Positions 33,709 through 41,305 of a stretch of 64,000 bases of DNA are shown here, piece by piece (the first letter of the stretch is position 1; each line of letters starts with the position of its first letter). The stretch lies in contig CAYNEM010000004.1 of assembly GCA_964396265.1 (NCBI GenBank), positions 62,001 through 126,000 on the forward strand, read 5' to 3'. Under the pieces are notes generated by a model. It saw only the letters and a list, made by a program, of their open reading frames with translations, did no database searches and was not told the DNA's origin. The translations under genes were made by a program, and so were the position numbers. Source of the DNA: EA-27 sp964396265 (lineage in GTDB: Archaea > Thermoplasmatota > Thermoplasmata > RBG-16-68-12 > EA-27).

Positions 33709-34247
33709 TCAACCACGGTCCCGTCTGAGCCGGATGTCGACCTCCCGTTCGACGAACTCCCACTCCTCCGTCTCGCGCAGATTGGAGACGAGCTCGTCGA
33801 AGGCCCGCTCGGCGGAAGGGGCAAACTCGAACCAAGTGAGGAAGTCGAAGGACTCGCCGAGGTCGCGGCTGTGATACAGCCGCTGCGCGACCGCAGGAAG
33901 GTATCTAAGGCCTGTCCGGATGTGGTGGGATTGCGTTTCAAAGATGCCGCGCCGTTCGTCCTGTGCGAGGTCCCACCACGAGGCGGACTTCGCGATCGGG
34001 ATCAAGGCGGCGCACGTCGACTCCGGCCTTCCAAGGCCAGGCTGTCGGGTCTCGAGCCTGTCGTGTTCATGCTGAGTGGCGAAGCGCTCCTCGCTTGTGA
34101 CACCCCGGAGGAGCCAGCGTCCCCGAGGGGGCCGGCTGTGGAGACGGCCTTCGTACACGGCGAGGCGCGGGGCTTTGGGCAACGGCGCTCCCGCGATTGT
34201 GTCCATCCTTACGATTCTCCATTGCCCCGTAGCCCCCCGAGGAACAT
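33709..34247 (-). CDS. Chlorite dismutase-family protein with an apparent frameshift near the start
   Basis: The protein matches the short (about 180-residue) chlorite dismutase/coproheme-type family: ARLAVYEG, SASWWDLAQDERRGIFETQS, then HHIRTGLRYLPAVAQRLYHS with the likely heme-ligand His region, FDFLTWFEFAP and EEWEFVEREVDIRL. Homology extends upstream to RGATGQWRIVR, beyond the in-frame ATG at 34206. The expected start is the ATG at 34247 (MFLGG), which is one frame off: a run of six C at 34233-34238 needs seven to join them. So either an indel in a homopolymer or a true lesion. Members degrade chlorite or handle heme and reactive nitrogen, which would suit an organism with NirK. Confidence 0.75.
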
Positions 34248-34362
34248 AACGGCCTAGGTTTTGGAAACCCGACGCTTCAACGAAACCGCTTCCCGCCAAG
34301 GGGGGGAAACATCCGCGCCGAAAGGGGCTTCGCACTTTGGCGAACGCGGTCCAAGGGAAGGT

Positions 34363-34369
34363 TTCTTAT
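34363..34369 (+). promoter_or_regulatory. TATA-like box for the molybdenum hydroxylase gene
   Basis: TTCTTAT, 28 nt before the ATG at 34394, which supports that start over the longer frame and predicts a leaderless message. Confidence 0.5.
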
Positions 34370-34393
34370 CGTGAGGCGAGTCCCCCTTGCTGC

Positions 34394-36442
34394 ATGACGG
34401 ACGCGAGGACCTTTGTCGAAGGCAAGGCGACCTTCGTGGATGATATCGTCTTCCCGGAAACCCTCCATCTCCGGGTCGTCCGCAGCCTGTACGCGCGCGC
34501 AAGACTTCTTCGGGTCCGCGGCGGCATCACGAGCGCGGATTTGCCGGCGACCCTTCCCGCCGTTGGGGAGGGGGCCGCGGATGTTTCGAACCTCGTGCCT
34601 TATCCGGTCCTCGCCCACGATTCTGTGAACTTCGTCGGCCAACCCGTGGCGGGCGTCCTGGGGAGAGACCGGTACCATGCGGAGGACCTGGCCGCATCCG
34701 TCGAGGTCGACTACGAGCCTCGCAAGGCGGTCGTCGATCCGGAGGGGGCGATGCGCGCGGAGCCCATTCATTCGGGCACGCAATCGAACTTGATGTTTCG
34801 CGAGGTCCTCGGTTCCCGCTTCGAGTCCTCCGACGCGCCCGTGGTGGTCGAGGAGACGTTCGCAAACGGACGCGTGTCTCCGAACCCGATGGAACCCCGG
34901 GGCCTCGTTGCGCGATTCGACGGCTCACGCCTCACCGTGTGGGCCTCGACCCAGTCCGTCCACAGTTGGAAAGAGGGATTCTCGAAGTCCCTCGCGCTGC
35001 CGCCGGAATCCGTTCGCGTCATCGCGGCGGACACAGGCGGCGCCTTCGGCTCGAAGGGCGGCCTGTACCCGGAATACGTGATCGCAGCCTACGCGGCCAT
35101 GAAGACGGGGAAACCCGTGAAGTGGATCGAGACCCGCACGGAGCACCTGATGGCAACGCACCAGGGCCGCGGGGTCCGTGCGCGCATGAAGCTTTTTGCG
35201 GACCGCACGGGGCTCGTGCGAGGTCTCGAGGCGGACGTGCTCGTTGACGGCGGGGCGTACCCGTCGGGGAGCGCTATCTACGCACCGGGCTGGATTGGGT
35301 ACCAGATTACGGGACCCTATGCGATCCGGAATGTGGCCGTCGACGCAAAAACCGTGTATACGAACAAGGTGCCACCCGGGCCGTATCGCGGCGCGGGCCG
35401 CCCCGAGGCCGCCTTCTTCATCGAACGGGGGATGGACGTTCTCGCGGACGAGCTCAAGATGGATCCCGTGGACGTTCGGTTGCGGAATGCGAGCACCGAG
35501 CCTTTCACCTCGCCTCTTGAGTTGAGCATCCCGCCCTTCCGTCCGTTCCTTGAGGCCGCGATTCGAGAGCTCGGGTACCGCGCGCCGTCAGCCACCGAGG
35601 GCGTCGGCCTTTCCTGCTTTGTCCTCATCCCGGGGGCGGAACCCGGGGAGAGCGCGCGCATCGCCTCGGCCGGCGGTCGGCTGAAGGTGTGGGTCGGCGC
35701 CCACGGCCATGGGCAGGGCCACGAGGTCTTCATTCGCGACATCATACGGAAAGAGCTCGGCGTTCCGCCGAAACTCGTGGACGTGGAGAAAGGCGACACG
35801 GACGTCCTCAAGAAGGGCGTCGGAACTTGGGGCAGCCGATCCGCGATGGTCGTGGGCGCGGCCGTCATCAAGGCGGCGAGCGAGATTCGCGACCAGGTCG
35901 TGGGAAAGTTCCACCGTTTCTCGCCCGAGCTGTTGTTGCAAGATACTTTCGACGTAGAAGCGTGGTTCGAGCTGGAAGCGTCCGTCAATTCGTTCGGTGC
36001 AAACCTTGTGACCGCCGATGTGGAAGAGACAGGACAGGTTCGTGTGAAGGAGTGCCGATCGTACTACGACGTGGGACGCGTCCTCAACCTGTCGATGGTC
36101 GAAAGCCAAGTGATCGGCGGCGCGATGCAAGGGATCGGGCAGGTGCTCTCCGAGGAGGTCGTGTACAACGAGGACGGTCAGCTGCTCACCGCCAACCTCG
36201 CGGACACCGGCCTTCTCAACGCAGTCGGCGTGCCTTCGTTTGTCCTGCGCTTCGCAAACGATCCCTCGGGCCTGCCACACGGCGCCAAAGGCGTCGGAGA
36301 GAGCCCGACGATCGGCGTCCCGCCGGCCCTTGTGCGTGCGATCGAGATGCGCGTGCGGAAACGACTGACGCGGACGCCCGTCCGGCCCGAGGAACTCTCG
36401 CGCGTTCCTGAGCGAAGGCAACGGACGTCGGACTCACGCTAA
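34394..36442 (+). CDS. Xanthine/CO dehydrogenase-type molybdenum-binding subunit, without partners
   Basis: A 682-residue large subunit of the xanthine oxidase family. It has the molybdopterin motifs GGAFGSKGG and GAHGHGQGHEVF, the PYRGAGRPEAAF loop (form II-like, not the AYRCSFR of CO dehydrogenase form I) and the catalytic Glu in KGVGESPTIG. These enzymes hydroxylate purines, aldehydes or aromatic rings. The FAD and 2Fe-2S subunits are not next to it, although they are normally adjacent or fused. Homology begins at MTDARTFVEGKATF; family members are usually 750-780 residues, so this is a little short. A MOSC gene lies 2.5 kb downstream. Confidence 0.88.
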   Translation: MTDARTFVEGKATFVDDIVFPETLHLRVVRSLYARARLLRVRGGITSADLPATLPAVGEGAADVSNLVPYPVLAHDSVNFVGQPVAGVLGRDRYHAEDLAASVEVDYEPRKAVVDPEGAMRAEPIHSGTQSNLMFREVLGSRFESSDAPVVVEETFANGRVSPNPMEPRGLVARFDGSRLTVWASTQSVHSWKEGFSKSLALPPESVRVIAADTGGAFGSKGGLYPEYVIAAYAAMKTGKPVKWIETRTEHLMATHQGRGVRARMKLFADRTGLVRGLEADVLVDGGAYPSGSAIYAPGWIGYQITGPYAIRNVAVDAKTVYTNKVPPGPYRGAGRPEAAFFIERGMDVLADELKMDPVDVRLRNASTEPFTSPLELSIPPFRPFLEAAIRELGYRAPSATEGVGLSCFVLIPGAEPGESARIASAGGRLKVWVGAHGHGQGHEVFIRDIIRKELGVPPKLVDVEKGDTDVLKKGVGTWGSRSAMVVGAAVIKAASEIRDQVVGKFHRFSPELLLQDTFDVEAWFELEASVNSFGANLVTADVEETGQVRVKECRSYYDVGRVLNLSMVESQVIGGAMQGIGQVLSEEVVYNEDGQLLTANLADTGLLNAVGVPSFVLRFANDPSGLPHGAKGVGESPTIGVPPALVRAIEMRVRKRLTRTPVRPEELSRVPERRQRTSDSR

Positions 36443-36523
36443 GCCCCAGGCGTCCCGCGGCGATGCAGGACCTTCGTGGCGGGCTTCACCTCCGTTCCCG
36501 CAGGGTTAATTACGAAAGCCACG

Positions 36524-37702
36524 GTGTCCGGCGCGGTGCGCAAGGTCGCGATCGTCGGCACGGGTCTCACGAAGTGGGGCGTCCGCAGTGCTACGTACAA
36601 GGAGCTCGTCCAAGAGGCGGGGAAAGCGCTCTTCGACGACGTGCCCGGCGTGGACAAGAAGGACATCGACTCACTCTTCGTCGGCTCCGCCCTCGTCGAC
36701 CGCCTCGCGTTTCAGGCGTACCCCGCGCCCATCGTCGCCGAACAGCTCGGCCTCACGCCCACGCGCGTCGTGATGCGGACGGAGATGGCGTGCGTCTCCG
36801 GCCAGAGCGCGATCCGGGCCGCGTACGCGAGCATCGCCTCAGGGCTCAGCGACACTGCCCTCGTCATGGGCGCGGAGAAGATGAACGTCCCGAACCTCGC
36901 GGAGACGCAGGTCAGCATGGCGTCCGTCCTCGACCGGGAGTGGGACGGCGTGAACGGGCTCAACGCGCCACCGTACTTCGCCCTCGTCGCCCAGCGCCAC
37001 ATGCACGAATACGGGACGACGGAGGAGCAGATGGCGGAGGTGAGCGTGAAGAACCATGACTACTCCGCGACGAATCCCTTCGCGCACTTCCCGAAGAGGG
37101 TCACGCGCGAGAAGGTCCTCGGGAGCCCTAGGATTGCCCCGCCGCTGAAGCTGCTGGACTGCAGCGGGATCACGGACGGGGCCGCCGCGGTGCTCATGAC
37201 GCACGGGGATGCCGCCAAACGCTACACGGACACCCCCGTGTTCGTCGAGGGCCTCGGCCAGGCGCAGTCGGGGTCGCTCGTGGGCAACCTCGAGAGCCTC
37301 ACGACGTGGTTCCCGCTCAAGCGCGCGGCGGCGGACGCATTCAAGATGGCGGGCGTCACGATCCACGACATGGACCTCGCGGAGACCCACGACTGCTTCA
37401 CGATCAGCGAGATCATGGAGTACGAGGACCTCGGGCTCTGCGCGAAAGGCGATGGTGGCAAGTTCGCGATGGAGGGACAATCGCGGATCGGCGGCACGCT
37501 TCCGATCAACCTCCGCGGCGGCCTCCTCGGGTGCGGCCACCCCCTCGGAGCCACCGGCGTCGCGCAGGCGATCGAGGTCGTGCAGCAGTTCAAGGCCCAG
37601 GTCCCGAAGGAGCGATACGTTGGCGGCGAGTGGGGCGTGTGCCACAACCTGAGCGGGAACGCGAACAACCACGCGGTCATGGTCCTCCACCGGGGTGGCT
37701 GA
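36524..37702 (+). CDS. Thiolase family acyl-CoA acetyltransferase
   Basis: A 392-residue thiolase of the archaeal/SCP-x type. Catalytic residues: nucleophile Cys in MACVSGQSA, then AETHDCFTISE, and GCGHPLGATGVAQ. It condenses two acetyl-CoA to acetoacetyl-CoA, or cleaves 3-oxoacyl-CoA. In many archaea the acetoacetyl-CoA thiolase is encoded beside a DUF35 protein (and HMG-CoA synthase), and the DUF35 gene here overlaps its stop by 8 bases, so the pair probably forms a complex for the mevalonate route. GTG at 36524 or 36536 is likely; a TTAATTA box at about 36506 fits either. HMG-CoA synthase itself is not in the window. Confidence 0.9.
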   Translation: MSGAVRKVAIVGTGLTKWGVRSATYKELVQEAGKALFDDVPGVDKKDIDSLFVGSALVDRLAFQAYPAPIVAEQLGLTPTRVVMRTEMACVSGQSAIRAAYASIASGLSDTALVMGAEKMNVPNLAETQVSMASVLDREWDGVNGLNAPPYFALVAQRHMHEYGTTEEQMAEVSVKNHDYSATNPFAHFPKRVTREKVLGSPRIAPPLKLLDCSGITDGAAAVLMTHGDAAKRYTDTPVFVEGLGQAQSGSLVGNLESLTTWFPLKRAAADAFKMAGVTIHDMDLAETHDCFTISEIMEYEDLGLCAKGDGGKFAMEGQSRIGGTLPINLRGGLLGCGHPLGATGVAQAIEVVQQFKAQVPKERYVGGEWGVCHNLSGNANNHAVMVLHRGG

Positions 37703-38141
37703 ATTGCAGGAGAGAGAATCTCACTTCGCATTCGACTTCTACCCCCTCCAGTCTCCGGAGCAGACGAGGATCGCCCCGTTCTTTCAGAACCTGAAGGAGG
37801 GGAGGCTCACGACGACGAAATGCACGAAGTGCGGCGCGCTGCACTGGCAGCCGCGCATCGTGTGTCCCTCCTGCAATGCGGACCAGCTTGGATGGGTCGA
37901 CCTCCCCACGGAGGGCAGGCTGTTCGCGTTCACCGGCGTCTACGCGGGCGCACCCCTCGGGATGGAGAAGGACGTCCCGTTCGTCGTCGGGCTCGTCGAG
38001 TTCGCCGGCATCCCCTTCAAGATCGTCTCGCGGATCGACGACGCCCGGTACGAGGATCTGAGGATTGGCGACGCGGTCCGCCTCAAGGTCCTGCCCTTGG
38101 ACGACGGTCGCGTGTGGTTCCGGTTCGTCCGCGCGATCTGA
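37695..38141 (+). CDS. DUF35 zinc-ribbon/OB-fold acyl-CoA-binding protein
   Basis: A 148-residue protein with a rubredoxin-like zinc ribbon (CTKCGALHWQPR then CPSCNAD, about 46-66) and an OB fold after it (VDLPTEGRLFAFTGVYAGAP). In archaea DUF35 proteins bridge thiolase and HMG-CoA synthase, holding the CoA intermediate. The GTG start lies within the end of the thiolase gene, so expression is coupled. Length and domain order match the family. No catalytic residues are expected. Confidence 0.9.
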   Translation: MAELQERESHFAFDFYPLQSPEQTRIAPFFQNLKEGRLTTTKCTKCGALHWQPRIVCPSCNADQLGWVDLPTEGRLFAFTGVYAGAPLGMEKDVPFVVGLVEFAGIPFKIVSRIDDARYEDLRIGDAVRLKVLPLDDGRVWFRFVRAI

Positions 38142-38238
38142 CCCGGCCGGACGAATCGAACATCGTTCCACAATATGGATAACCCTTGAAAACCGGGTAC
38201 CACAATGCCCATGGTGCCTCGCGCCCTGAGCGGTCTGC

Positions 38239-38502
38239 ATGGCGTTCGAGTACGCGTCGCTGAAGGTCCTTGAAGTCCTCGTCCGGAGGCAGCGCACGGT
38301 CAGCGTGGAGGAACTCCGCACGGACCTCGTGCGACACGGGTTCCGGTTCCCCGTCGGACGCCTCGAGGAGACCCTCGGGCGCTTGCGGGGGGAGGGATTC
38401 GTCGAGACGCTCGTGCTGGCGGCTGGCGGGCTGGAGGCTCTGGCGAGCGTGGCGATCACCGCCAAGGGCGAGCGAAAGGTGCGCGGGATCGTCCGCCTTT
38501 GA
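38239..38502 (+). CDS. Small winged-helix protein
   Basis: An 87-residue protein with a single winged-helix fold: helices around ASLKVLEVLVRRQ and VSVEELRTDLVRHG, recognition helix around VGRLEETLGRLRGEGF, and a wing (ETLVLAAGG). It could be a transcription regulator or nucleic-acid binding adaptor. A second one-domain winged-helix gene occurs at 57.8 kb with similar layout. TATA-like ATGGATAAC at about 38176 lies 60 nt upstream, so a leader of about 35 nt is expected. Confidence 0.68.
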   Translation: MAFEYASLKVLEVLVRRQRTVSVEELRTDLVRHGFRFPVGRLEETLGRLRGEGFVETLVLAAGGLEALASVAITAKGERKVRGIVRL

Positions 38503-38516
38503 GCCCAGCGGGGACA

Positions 38517-38524
38517 CCTTTATC
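38517..38524 (+). promoter_or_regulatory. TATA-like box for the 45-residue zinc protein
   Basis: CCTTTATC, about 28 nt before the ATG at 38550. This supports the very small reading frame as a real gene. Confidence 0.5.
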
Positions 38525-38549
38525 CGGGCGCCGAGGATGATTTCTTCCG

Positions 38550-38687
38550 ATGGAGGCCCCGTCGACTCCGTCAGCCGAGGCGGAATCGGAGTTCCGGTGC
38601 GACATCTGCGACGGGCTCGCTTTCGAAACCCACTGCAAGATCGTCTGCCGGCGCTGCGGATACACGCGAGATTGCGGCGACCCCTAG
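38550..38687 (+). CDS. 45-residue zinc-finger microprotein
   Basis: A short frame with its own TATA box. After a 16-residue acidic lead, six Cys appear: C17 and C20 (CDIC), C29, C33 and C36 (CRRC), and C42. C17/C20 with C33/C36 form a CxxC pair typical of archaeal zinc ribbons; C29 and C42 are extra. The ribbon ends CRRCGYTRDCGDP. Very small zinc proteins are common in archaea, some regulatory, but this one has no assigned function. It is followed tail to tail by another small zinc-ribbon gene. Confidence 0.62.
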   Translation: MEAPSTPSAEAESEFRCDICDGLAFETHCKIVCRRCGYTRDCGDP

Positions 38688-38705
38688 GGTCGAGGTGGGC
38701 CGGTC

Positions 38706-38906
38706 CTACGACTCTTCGTCGGATTCTTCCGGCATCTTCGCTAGTTGGATGGGCGACCAGCTCTGGAGGTACTTCGAATCGTACTTCGGGATCCCGGTCC
38801 AATGGCACTCCCGGCACTGGGGCGCACCGTCGACTCTCAGGTAGACCTCCGCGCTGCCGCACTGCGGGCACGGGCCCGAGCGTTTCCCGACGAGGGGCGA
38901 CGCCAT
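38706..38906 (-). CDS. 66-residue zinc-ribbon protein
   Basis: A small protein with CPQCGSAEVYLR and CRECHWTG (two CxxC knuckles 15 residues apart), then a 30-residue acidic, Ser/Glu-rich tail (EESDEES). The start is the ATG of MASPLVGKRS; the longer frame upstream is Arg-rich shadow of the MOSC gene. The fold resembles the TFIIS/RPA-type ribbon used in nucleic-acid or protein binding. Function unknown. It is convergent with the 45-residue zinc protein and co-directional with the MOSC gene. Confidence 0.7.
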   Translation of the reverse strand: MASPLVGKRSGPCPQCGSAEVYLRVDGAPQCRECHWTGIPKYDSKYLQSWSPIQLAKMPEESDEES

Positions 38907-38968
38907 CGGGACCCTGACATCAGTTCGTCCTTTAGCGCTTTCGCCCCCGTTCTCTCGCGACCTGACAC

Positions 38969-39784
38969 TCAGGTGACGCGGACGGCGTCGCCGCGGCGGA
39001 CGGTCCCTCCCCGGACGATGGAGGCGTATACGCCGACGTTGGCGGCGTTGTGCTTCACGGCGGTCTTGAGGATTCCGTAGTCCTGGGGCAGGTCGCCCTG
39101 GGGTATCGTCGTCATCACGCACCGCCCGCACGGCTTGTCGACCCGCAGCACGACGTCATCGCCGAGGCGGAGGGTGCGACCGACCCATCCGTTCTCCACG
39201 AACCCGCGTTCCGTCGTCCCGACGATTACGTTCGGGCGGAACCGACGGGGCTCGAAGCGTCCCTGGGGATACGCCTCCCGGAGGGCGTCGATCGTCGCCG
39301 TCGTCAGGATGAGCAGGGGGCTCGCGTCGAAGAACGTCTCGCTCGGCATCGGCTCGTCCGTCACGGTCTCCCGATAGGCGAGCCCTTCGATGTCCGGCCA
39401 GTACTCCTCCAGGCTCGGCTTGGCGGGGGCGGACCTGACGAACTTGAGGTGGTGCCCGAGGACGTGCGACGCCGCCATCGCGACGTCGTCCCGGTCCGAG
39501 GTCACGCTGCTTCCGTCGGGGAGCGTGACCCGGACGGGAGGCAGCTCCGCTCCGGGTTGCGGCGGGGACACGAACGAGGCGTGGAAGTCAAACATCCGAC
39601 CCCATCGCCGCGGGTTCTTCGCGCTCACGACCTTCCCCGTGGCAGGGTCAAGGAGCGCGTACGCGCGATCCCCGAGGACGCCCCGCTCCGTGAGAGCGGA
39701 TGCGTTGAGCTCCTCGCCCATCATCGACTTCACGGGATACCGCCAGAGGGACACGACCGTTCCGATCGAGCCGGGGGACGCCAC
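38969..39784 (-). CDS. MOSC-domain protein
   Basis: A 271-residue protein with a MOSC N-terminal beta-barrel (VSLWRYPVKSMMGEEL, about 10-25) and a MOSC domain (FRPNVIVGTT, then VDKPCGRCVMTTIPQG with the conserved Cys). MOSC proteins such as YiiM, YcbX and mARC bind molybdenum cofactor and reduce N-hydroxylated compounds, or carry sulfur for the cofactor. I start at the GTG before ASPGSIGTVV; a CTATTAG element at about 39823 gives the right spacing. The molybdenum hydroxylase subunit at 34.4 kb may be a client, but the link is only proximity. Confidence 0.86.
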   Translation of the reverse strand: MASPGSIGTVVSLWRYPVKSMMGEELNASALTERGVLGDRAYALLDPATGKVVSAKNPRRWGRMFDFHASFVSPPQPGAELPPVRVTLPDGSSVTSDRDDVAMAASHVLGHHLKFVRSAPAKPSLEEYWPDIEGLAYRETVTDEPMPSETFFDASPLLILTTATIDALREAYPQGRFEPRRFRPNVIVGTTERGFVENGWVGRTLRLGDDVVLRVDKPCGRCVMTTIPQGDLPQDYGILKTAVKHNAANVGVYASIVRGGTVRRGDAVRVT

Positions 39785-39918
39785 GCCTCCACCTCGGGTC
39801 CGCAGGGCGTTGCGACGGCTAATAGCTGACGTACAGGTCAAGCCAGGGATCTGAAGGCGCTCTGCAGGGCCTTGAGGATGAACAAGAAGCTGCACGCCCT
39901 CATGAGGAGTCTCTTCGG

Positions 39919-40332
39919 TTAGACGCGCTCGATCTCGATGCCCGCCTTCTTGAACAGTTCGAGGCCCTCGTCGGATCGGTACGCGGAGCGGTAGTAGATC
40001 TTGGACGCTCCGCTGTTGATGATCGCCTTCGCGCAGGTGACGCAGGGCTGCCCAGTGACGAACACGACCTTTCGCGAATCGTTCACGCGGACTTTGATCA
40101 GCGCATTAATTTCGGCATGCAGGCACTCACACGCCCCTGGTCGGTCGAACTTGCAATCGTCGTGGGGGAAACCTTTGGCGGTGCCGTTGTACCCGAACCC
40201 GTAGATCTGCGTCATGTCTTCGGACGTGATCACGCAGGAGAACTGTGCCCGCTTGCAGGTCGCGCGGCGTGTCAACGACATCGCGAAGTCCATGATGAGG
40301 GACTCCACGCTCGGCCGTTCAATCTTCCCCAT
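39919..40332 (-). CDS. Deoxycytidylate deaminase-family protein
   Basis: A 137-residue zinc-dependent deaminase of the dCMP/ComEB type. The active site is complete: CECLHAEINAL (zinc His and proton-shuttle Glu) and QPCVTCAKAI (two zinc Cys). dCMP deaminase makes dUMP for thymidylate synthesis. Extra Cys (FSCVITSEDM, CKFDRPGACEC) are typical of the family. An ATG start and normal length leave little doubt about the gene; the exact substrate (dCMP, dCTP or CMP) is less certain. Confidence 0.9.
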   Translation of the reverse strand: MGKIERPSVESLIMDFAMSLTRRATCKRAQFSCVITSEDMTQIYGFGYNGTAKGFPHDDCKFDRPGACECLHAEINALIKVRVNDSRKVVFVTGQPCVTCAKAIINSGASKIYYRSAYRSDEGLELFKKAGIEIERV

Positions 40333-40453
40333 CGAAACGCTCTCGACTCGCGCACCTCGCGGGCGTTAGTTAAACCTTCGTTTCGTGCCTCGCGTCGTGA
40401 GTCCGTAAGAAGGCTTTTGAAGGGTTACGCACTCCCCGCGAGGGGGAACTCCG

Positions 40454-41302
40454 ACGGCCGAACCCTGTCCCAAGTGCGGCGCAACGAACGAGCTCAGCTG
40501 GCGGTTCTGCGCCACCTGCGGCGCGCCGAATCCCGTGGCAGCTGCGTCCATACCTCTGACCACTCCGGTCGCCTTTCCCCCCGCCTACAACTGGCCTTCC
40601 CCCACGGGGTGGCGAGACACGAGGCCGAGAGAGGTCGAGCGGACGAGGACCGGCGTCCTGCTCCTTATGGGAGGTGCGCTCCTCGGCTGGATCCCTATCG
40701 TCTCCCTGGTTGGCGGCATCCTCACCCTGGTCGGCGTCATCTTGGTGATCCTCGGCCGGAAGGCGTTCGGGAAGGCTCACGCGCGGAACATTGTAGTCTC
40801 GATCGTATTGTTCGCCGTGGGCATCGTTGTCATCATAATCCTAGCTGTAGGTTTCGCCTTCGCCATCGTGTCCGTGCCTGGCGGAGGCACCCCGACGCCT
40901 GGAGCCGTGCTCGCAGCGTTCAACGCGTTACTGTGGGGCACCTTCCTCGTCGCCGCCGTGACGGGGGTCGCCTCGGTCCTGTTCACGTATGCCCTGCAGA
41001 AGACCCCGGGCAAGATCCTCCTGTGGGCAGGCTACGCCGCGTCGGTCGTCATCCAGTTCGCGATCATCTTCCTGGTCGGCCCCTTGATCAGCGAGGCTGT
41101 GTCCCAGTCCTTCCAAGGCGGACAGTACGATCCGGCTCCCATCCTCGCGGCGTCGTCGAGGATTGATGTTTGGGCGGTCTTGCACGTCGTCCCCTCGATG
41201 ATGTTCGCGGCGGCGAACTATTTGGCGTGGACGCGCATCAAGCGGGGCGAGATTCCCGAACCGGCGAAGCCTGCGGCCCCGATGCCCCCTCCGGCAGCCT
41301 GA
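40454..41302 (+). CDS. Zinc-ribbon membrane protein, probable ACG start
   Basis: About 282 residues. The frame opens directly after a stop at 40418 and contains no ATG, GTG or TTG before codon 28, yet begins with a clear zinc ribbon, AEPCPKCGATNELSWRFC and ATCGAPN. The codon before AEPCPKCG is ACG, and GAGGGGG lies 7 bases upstream of it, ideal for ribosome binding. After a Pro-rich linker come about six membrane helices (about 70-270). Such zinc_ribbon_2-plus-helices proteins are common in archaea and of unknown role. If ACG is rejected, translation would have to start at the GTG at 40535, losing the ribbon. Confidence 0.72.
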   Translation, partial: TAEPCPKCGATNELSWRFCATCGAPNPVAAASIPLTTPVAFPPAYNWPSPTGWRDTRPREVERTRTGVLLLMGGALLGWIPIVSLVGGILTLVGVILVILGRKAFGKAHARNIVVSIVLFAVGIVVIIILAVGFAFAIVSVPGGGTPTPGAVLAAFNALLWGTFLVAAVTGVASVLFTYALQKTPGKILLWAGYAASVVIQFAIIFLVGPLISEAVSQSFQGGQYDPAPILAASSRIDVWAVLHVVPSMMFAAANYLAWTRIKRGEIPEPAKPAAPMPPPAA

Positions 41303-41305
41303 TCC

